Assembly: GCA_023614405.1 (NCBI GenBank)
Contig: CM042693.1
Location: 339,123,527 to 339,187,526 of the forward strand
DNA: 64,000 nt
DNA from: Avena insularis
Lineage: Eukaryota; Streptophyta; Magnoliopsida; Poales; Poaceae
Direction of reading: 5' to 3'
The translations under genes were made by a program, and so were the position numbers. The stretch's first letter is position 1, and the number at the start of each line of letters is the position of its first letter. Positions 58,264 through 64,000 of the stretch are shown here, in pieces. A model generated the notes under the pieces. The model did not search any database and was not told where the DNA came from. It worked only from the letters and a program-made list of their open reading frames with translations.

Positions 58264-60441
58264 GAGGATGGTTTTGCCATCACCGATGGTGACACATATT
58301 TGGAGCACACCCGAAATGCTGCGCTTGTATAGCTCGCCATTGTGGAGGGTGAATGCTTTGGACCGGCGAGATATGTGTCGGGCATCTGTCGGGTCGTTGG
58401 GCAGTTCCTTGTTTAACAAGTACCGAACGTACGACTGCATCCATGTCTCCTCGATCGCCATGACCTGCATCAGGCTGATGATCTTGGCCTCTGTGTCGAG
58501 CTTTTCGGGCCCTTCGTGTCCTTTGGGTGGTGCAACCCCCGAGTGTTCTGCTTCTTTGGGTGATCCCTTGGGGAATTTCCTTTTGATAGAGGGTACGCAG
58601 ATTTGTTCGAGGAACACACCTGGTGGCACCCGTGCGCAGGTGGAGCCGATGTTGGCGAGTCTATCAGCTTCCTCGTTGCTTTCCTTTCCAACGTGCCAAA
58701 GCTCGCAACCATCAAAGTCTCCTTCGAGTGAGTTGTAGAGCGCGCGATACGCGATCATGTTGGCGGCGTGGGCGTCACATTCGTTCATCGTCTGCTGGAC
58801 GACGAGTCGCCGTAGATGACCAGGCGCGTTGCGCCACATATCTTTGCCATCCTCATGCCATGGATGAGGGCCTCGTATTCGGCCTCGTTGTTAGAGGCGC
58901 GGAATTTCATTCGAATGACGTATTTCATCTTATCGCCTTGCGGGGACGTCAGTATGACGCCAGCTCCTGCTCCATCCTCACGCTTGGAGCCGTCTAAGTG
59001 CATCGTCCATGACTGCATCATGTTCGGGGTGTCTGACAGCTGGAGCTCCATCCAGTGGACGAGGAAGTCAGGGAGGACCTGAGATTTGATCGCCCTGCGC
59101 CGCTCGTAGACTATGTCTAGAGGGGATAGCTCGATGCCCCACAGGGCTATGCGTCCCGTGGCTTCGGGGTTGTTCAGGATGTTGGATAGTGGCGCTTCGT
59201 TGACGACCATTATCTGATGCTCCTGGAAGTAGTGGCTCAGCCGACGAGCCGTCATGAACAGGCCGTAGGCGAGCTTCTAGTAGTGAGGGTACCTCTGTTT
59301 TGTTGGCGTTAGTACATCACTGAGGTAGTAGATTGGGCGTCGGACCCCATGGTTCTTGCCATCTTCGGGTCGTTCCACCACGAGCACGGTGCTTACCACC
59401 TGGTGCATGGCTGCGATGTATAGCAGCAGTGGCTCTCGCTCCTTGGGCGTGACCAGAACAGGCGAGGTGGAGAGCAGCCGCTTGAGTGCTTCAAATGCGT
59501 CGTCTGCTTCGGGTGTCCACTCGAACTTGCCAGCTTTTCGTAGCAGCTGGTAGAAAGGCAGGGCCATCTCCCCCATGCGGCTGATGAATCTGCTCAGTGC
59601 CGCAATGCGGCCAGCTAGTTGCTGGACACCTTTTATGTTCTTCGGCTTCTCCATGGTCAGTATGGCCCGGATTTTCTTCGGATTTGCTTCGATTCCTCGT
59701 TGGGAGATGAAGTAGCCGAGTAGTTGGCCAGATGGGACGCCAAAGGCGCACTTTTCTGGATTCAGCTTGATCTGGATCAAGGTTATCGAACGTCTCGCGG
59801 AGATCGTCGATCAGCGTCTTGGCTTCCCTGGTCTTGATGACTATATCGTCAACATAGACTTGGATGTTGCGACCGATCTGGTTCTTCAGACACGCCTGCA
59901 TGCACCTCTGGTACATGGCACCTGCATTCTTCAGCCCGAAGGGCATGGTGTTGTAGCAGAACACCCCGAACGGCGTGATAAACGCCGTTTTCTCCTGATC
60001 TTTGATCTTCAGCCGAATATGGTTGTAGCCTGAGTAGGCGTCGAGGAAGGAGAGCTTCTCGCATCCTGCAGTCGAATCGATGATCTAATCAATCTGCGGT
60101 AGAGGGAAGTGGTCCTTGGGGCAGTGTTTGTTGAGCGACGTGAAGTCTACGCACATTCGAAGGATGTCCGTTTCCTTTTTGGGGACTAGCACAATGTTGG
60201 CTATCCACTCGCTCTCCTTGATTTCTCGGATGAAGTTGGCGTCGAGGAGTCTGTTGACTTTGATTCCAACCACTTATGCTCGTGGTTCGGACAGTTGTCG
60301 GATCGACTGCTTGACCGGTCTTGCGTCCGGGAGCACATTGAGTGCATGCTCGGCGAATTCCCTGGGAACTCCTGGCATGTCCGCAGGACACCAGGCGAAG
60401 ATTTCCCAGCGCTCACGGAGGAATTCGACGAGCGCGCTTTC
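58264..60441 (-). pseudogene. Element E reverse transcriptase and RNase H
   Basis: RT start: KVNRLLDANFIREIKESEWI then NIVLVPKKE and MCVDFTSLNKHCPKDHFPLP. Catalytic section: LDAYSGYNHI, TPFGVFCYNTMPFGLKNAGA and VYVDDIVIK. Then LNPEKCAFGV..GQLLGYFIS and the connection FEWTPEADDAFEALKRLL. RNase H: MHLDGSKREDGAGAGVIL, FRASNNEAEYEALIHGM, and after a frameshift NSLEGDFDGCELWHVGKESN with EADRLAN. Lesions include TAA near 60275, TAG at 60085, a frameshift near 59780, TAG at 59277 and a frameshift near 58800. Motif content is complete, so this is a recent-enough Gypsy pol, but inactive. Confidence 0.9.
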
Positions 60442-61650
60442 CTATGTGGGGCTGAGGTCGTTGGCGATCAGCGCCATCTTAGAGGCATCAGTTGGGTGGA
60501 CCTGCACCTTTTTCGTGTTGACTGTGGATTCGAACGACATGTCAGGTGAGTTTTGCCTGGCGACTGGGCGTGCCCCATTTTCTGTCATCTCTCGAAGCCT
60601 TGTGAGCTCCTTTTGCATGCCGAACGACTGGGAGATTCTGTTAAAGTCTCTATCGCAGTGGTCCGATCGGGTGAAGCTCCCCTGGACTGTGATGATGCCC
60701 TTAGGCCCTGGCACCTTGAGCAGCAGGTACGCGTAGTGTGGTACTGCTAGGAATCTTACAAATGCCACACGCCCGAGGATGGCGTGGTACTGTGATGGCC
60801 AATCCACCACTTCGAACTCGAGCCGCTCACACCAAAAGTTTTTGGGCTTGCCGAAGATGACGTCGAGCCATATCTTTCCCAGGGGATATATGCCCTTCCC
60901 TGGGACTATGCCGTGGAACATTGTATCGGATTGTTCCAGTGCCGCATGAGATCCACATTCTTTGCAAGGGTCTTTGGCGAACATCAGGTTGATGCCGCTG
61001 CCGCCATCCATGAAGACGCGGCTCATCTCGAATCCTCCGATCTGTGCCTTGAGCACCAGGGCAGCATGACCTAGGCGAGGGATCTAGCGGGGATGGTCCG
61101 AACGATCGAACGTGATGCAGGACTCTGAGCCACTAAGGTACTCAGGGATGGCTGGCGGAGCGGTTACAGCGAGGCTGACCTGTCGGGTGATCTTATTTTG
61201 CACCCTATTGGTAGGGCGCCCCTTGTGGATCATGAGGGATCCTTTTGGCGGTGGGTATCCACCTGTGCCGTTGTTTGGCGCAGGTGCGATTTCTGGATTC
61301 GACGGTCCCACAGGTGGTGGTGGAGGAGCTCCATGGGCGATGTCACCTGGTGCAGGTGCAGGTCCGAACCCAGGGTTCACGATCTGGCGTCACATTTGGA
61401 TGAGGCCCTCGCTGAGTTTCCTTGAGCATGTTGCTGGCTTTCTTTTTGCCCTCTTGCTTGTCGATGTAGAAGTGGATGGTGCAGGGACCCGACAACTTGT
61501 CGTATGCCGAGGTTTCGTCATCACGACCGCGACGCTGCCATGTTTGTGTTGGGCATCCTCCGTCACAGAAGTTGCCTCCGCGGTATCCTCCGCTTCTGCG
61601 GTTGTTGTCGTTGCGGCGCTCGGCGTAGCAAGCCGCAACCATGTCAGGTA
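60442..61650 (-). pseudogene. Element E gag C-terminus and protease
   Basis: The gag end has GHHIPDMVAACYAERRND and CTIHFYIDKQEGKKKASNML (61640-61430). A Pro-rich linker (PAPGDIAHGAPPPPP) follows, then PEYLSGSESCITFDRSDHP, a conserved pre-protease signature of Triticeae Gypsy elements. The protease core is SRVFMDGGSGINLMF (DGGSG in place of D-T/S-G; about 61030-60990), followed by RLEFEVVDWPSQYHAILGR. Stops occur at 61084 and 60442, and there is a frameshift near 61390. The region is cut at 61651 by the next LTR, so the gag start is missing. Confidence 0.8.
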
Positions 61651-64000
61651 TGTGGTGACCCAGCATACCACTGCATGATGTAGTATACTATAGTCGTTGA
61701 CATAACACCAATGAAACACCGTTCACTAGTATTACATCCCTTAGAATGGCACAACAGAAACACAGCGGGTCCAATACATGGCTAAAGGTTACAACTCACT
61801 CTTTACATAAGATCCAGAGAACACTCTAGGTTAAAGAGAGAGAAAGAACTTCTTACGAAGAAGAATCAAAGATAAATAACGGAAGAATGATTATAATATT
61901 AAGTCTAGTATTCTGGCGAAGAGGTTGGAATTGCTGCTATTGCAACGCACTACAGAAATAGGTTCTTTGGCTAGAGATAATATTCCTATCTAATCAGTAA
62001 CTTCGTCTTCACTTGAGTTGAGGTATATGTTGACTTCCTTGTCTTCATTGAAGAGCTTCAACTGGTCTTGATAAGTCCTAGAGCATATCTTGATGTGGTT
62101 GTTGTCTATTCCAACTTCATAATCTAGCAAGGGTTAAGAAGATACTTTGAGTACGAGCGTACTCAACAATTTCACTAGAAAGGGTGTGTTTGATGCACTA
62201 TAACTACATCCACAGACCGTAGGTTGTAGGCAATGCAAGTTTTCATAAACATTTCTTCAAAGGTTGCTTTTATTCAGAAAAGCTATGTCCGTCAGCCTTC
62301 AAGGGTTTACCAGAACTTTCATGGAGTTCCTTTCCCGCCGCGTTCGCAGCTCCATCCCGGAACAGGGAGTAACAAGTTACAGTTCTTACACTCTGCAGAG
62401 GTGCGTTACTTTACCCATGAGAGATCAACTCTTTGCTGCACAACCGGGCAGCTTATTCCTATCCACAATTCCATGATGTGGGGCCCAGAAGATGATCCAA
62501 GCCAATCACTGCCCCCTTCGCAACCTCGCATGCCTGCTTGGTGTACACCATGCCCACATAAAGAATTACGGCAATGGTTTGTACAAATCGTTAGATGTCA
62601 GAACTATCGTGGGACTTTGAGGGTTCTCACCCATATGCTGCATATCCTCTACGAATTACCAATTAATATGCACTCTACGAGGATAACAGCCACGACCTGC
62701 ACATCCGGCTTCATGCGAGAGGAAGAAGATACAACTGACTTCTCCGTCCCATTCCAAATCTCATGGTCAACGCGTAATATACGGCGCAAGAATCACTGGC
62801 GACATTGGTTGTTAAGTCCTAGGTGTTATAGTTCTGAACAGTGGTATTCCAACTGTCAGATTTAATAGATTAGCTGATCACCCTGGATCAGTAACTAATA
62901 GTTCACATTATTATTGAAAATAGTATTTTCAGACCTTTTTCAAATGCAGGTGATAACAACACTAGATTTGTAAAATAATTTACACAAAATAAACAAAGTA
63001 CATGAGCAAGTGTGAACTTGCCTTTTGTGATTGCAAGATTATGCACTCACGGTCTTCGAGTCAGTATAAGATCCAAAATCTGAAATCAGCATCATTGGTC
63101 CAGTAAGGACTAATGTTTAAAGAAGCAATATGCTTTTATGCATAAGTAATGTGATGCACGTTCTAAACGCAAATACCAGGGATAACGTTGTCCTAGGGTT
63201 TGGATTCTAGAAATGGTTATTTTGGAATGTGTGATCCTTTTTAATAGGTTTCACATTTGTACCTCTATTAGATTTTATAAGTGGTTATGAGGAACACATA
63301 TATAATAATAAAATGTATATATTTATAAAATGCTCGTTGAGATTGCTTATATACGAGTGCTTGTTTGAAGTGGAAAAAAGAAAAACCTTCGAAGAAAAGG
63401 TTTCTCTTCTAAGGTTTAGACAAGCTTTGTGGTTAGTTGAGTTGGTAGCTGTTATTTATGTTTGCTCGAATGGTTTGGGTTTGGGATGTTTTTATAACTT
63501 AACTACTTCAGACCAAAGTTAACTATAAAACATATAATAATGTTTATAGTATTATATTTATATTCTTGGAGACTAAAGTTAACTTTAAAATATAGATAAC
63601 TTTGAAGGTTTAATATTTATAACATTTGTATCTTGTGTATTTGGAATGTTTCCTTTAGGTTACTTAATATTAATGATCCTTTTACTTAGTGTAGTGGTTT
63701 CTTGATTTTATTATGGAGTAGTATCATTTACCTTTTATTGATGAGTGATTATAGTTTATAAACCAAGATATAATATTGCTTCACTACTAATGGAATTATT
63801 ATAATGTTGGGTAGTTTTTGGAATCTGGTAGTTAACATGGATGGAAAGGATCTGATTTATTCACAAGGTGTTCTTTAAGGTTTTTATCATGAATTGTAAT
63901 ACTTTGAGAATATAATCTTCACTTAGGGTTGAAGATAATTTAATACAAAGTTGATTACAATGTTTTAGTCCATTATGGCTTCATATTATTAATATTTAAG
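61651..64000 (-). mobile_element. Second long LTR of the solo-LTR family, reverse orientation, runs off the window
   Basis: It begins TGTGGTGACCCAGCATACCA, the reverse of the end of 47519-52322 (...TGCTGGGTCACCGCA). Blocks shared in inverted order include 'gcgtaatatacgg' (62771 and 51200), 'catatgctgcatatcctcta' (62633 and 51330), 'ggtgcgttactttacccatg' (62400 and 51575), and 'gcttctttaaa' followed by a 'caagttca' block (63110-63010 and 50865-50980). Homology by eye reaches at least 1.5 kb, with many small differences, so the two are not recent copies of one insertion. It cuts off the gag of element E. Confidence 0.65.

Larger units (their letters stand above)
46657..61650 (-). mobile_element. 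Element E: Gypsy/Tat-type retrotransposon with antisense ORF, 3' part
   Basis: On the minus strand from the right: gag end, protease, RT, RNase H, integrase (61650-57193). Then a spacer, an oppositely oriented ORF (53085-56869), and the 3' LTR at the far left. The LTR is split by a 4.8-kb solo LTR (47519-52322) into 46657-47518 and 52323 to about 53000. The gag start and 5' LTR are cut off by another LTR at 61651. Gene order and an antisense ORF between integrase and 3' LTR fit the Tat/Retand branch of Gypsy elements; that placement is from family knowledge. Confidence 0.75.

Noticed and set aside
60116..60736. Open frame of 206 codons on the plus strand
   Set aside because: Opposite strand of the element E protease/RT region; no known domain.

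Overview
This window is nuclear DNA from a large-genome grass, most likely a Triticeae species (wheat, Aegilops, barley or rye group). The reasons are two conserved multi-exon plant genes in a small gene island, surrounded by nested LTR retrotransposons: Copia LTRs of the BARE/Angela kind, Gypsy LTRs with the 'TGATACG...' start, and very long TGT...ACA LTRs. The family names are from memory of Triticeae repeats; no database was searched.

Layout. 1-2833: decayed 3' part of a LINE (+). 2919-4445 and 5222-5460 (-): broken gene pieces that keep introns, one resembling the cohesin regulator PDS5 and one resembling the propeptide exon of an RD19/cathepsin F-like cysteine protease. 6982-8315: old, isolated Copia-like LTR. 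8632-12775 (+): complete ten-exon gene for the type-B histone acetyltransferase HAT1 (464 aa). 15102-17310 (-): complete SEC61 alpha translocon gene (475 aa) with an extra 5'UTR exon near 18.2-18.4 kb. The two genes are convergent. 19077-20204: small TIR transposon, probably PIF/Harbinger-like.

20210-64000 is one stack of nested retrotransposons. A Copia-B LTR (20210) is interrupted by Gypsy-3 (LTR 21228-22778). Gypsy-3 is interrupted just inside its primer site by Gypsy-2 (- strand, 22871 to at least 46656). Gypsy-2 is interrupted three times: by Gypsy-1 (+, 24117-32151) inside its 3' LTR, by a full-length Copia-A (-, 32434-40686, TSD TCAAG) at its LTR/polypurine junction, and by element E (-, from 46657) inside its 5' LTR. 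Element E is a Gypsy/Tat-type element with a degenerate gag-pol and an antisense, intron-containing ORF. E is itself interrupted by a 4.8-kb solo LTR (47519-52322) and by a second LTR of that family in the opposite orientation (61651 to the window end).

How the parts work together. HAT1 acetylates newly made histone H4, and SEC61 alpha is the ER protein-conducting channel; they are neighbours without an evident functional link. Gypsy-1 and Gypsy-2 encode only gag and protease, so they would need reverse transcriptase and integrase from another element. Most other TE genes carry stops and frameshifts. I found no new defence or biosynthetic system. The most unusual items are the spliced antisense ORF of element E, the gag-pro-only Gypsy pair with a shared 2.7-kb non-coding tail, the readable insertion order, and the adjacent PDS5-like and RD19-like fragments.
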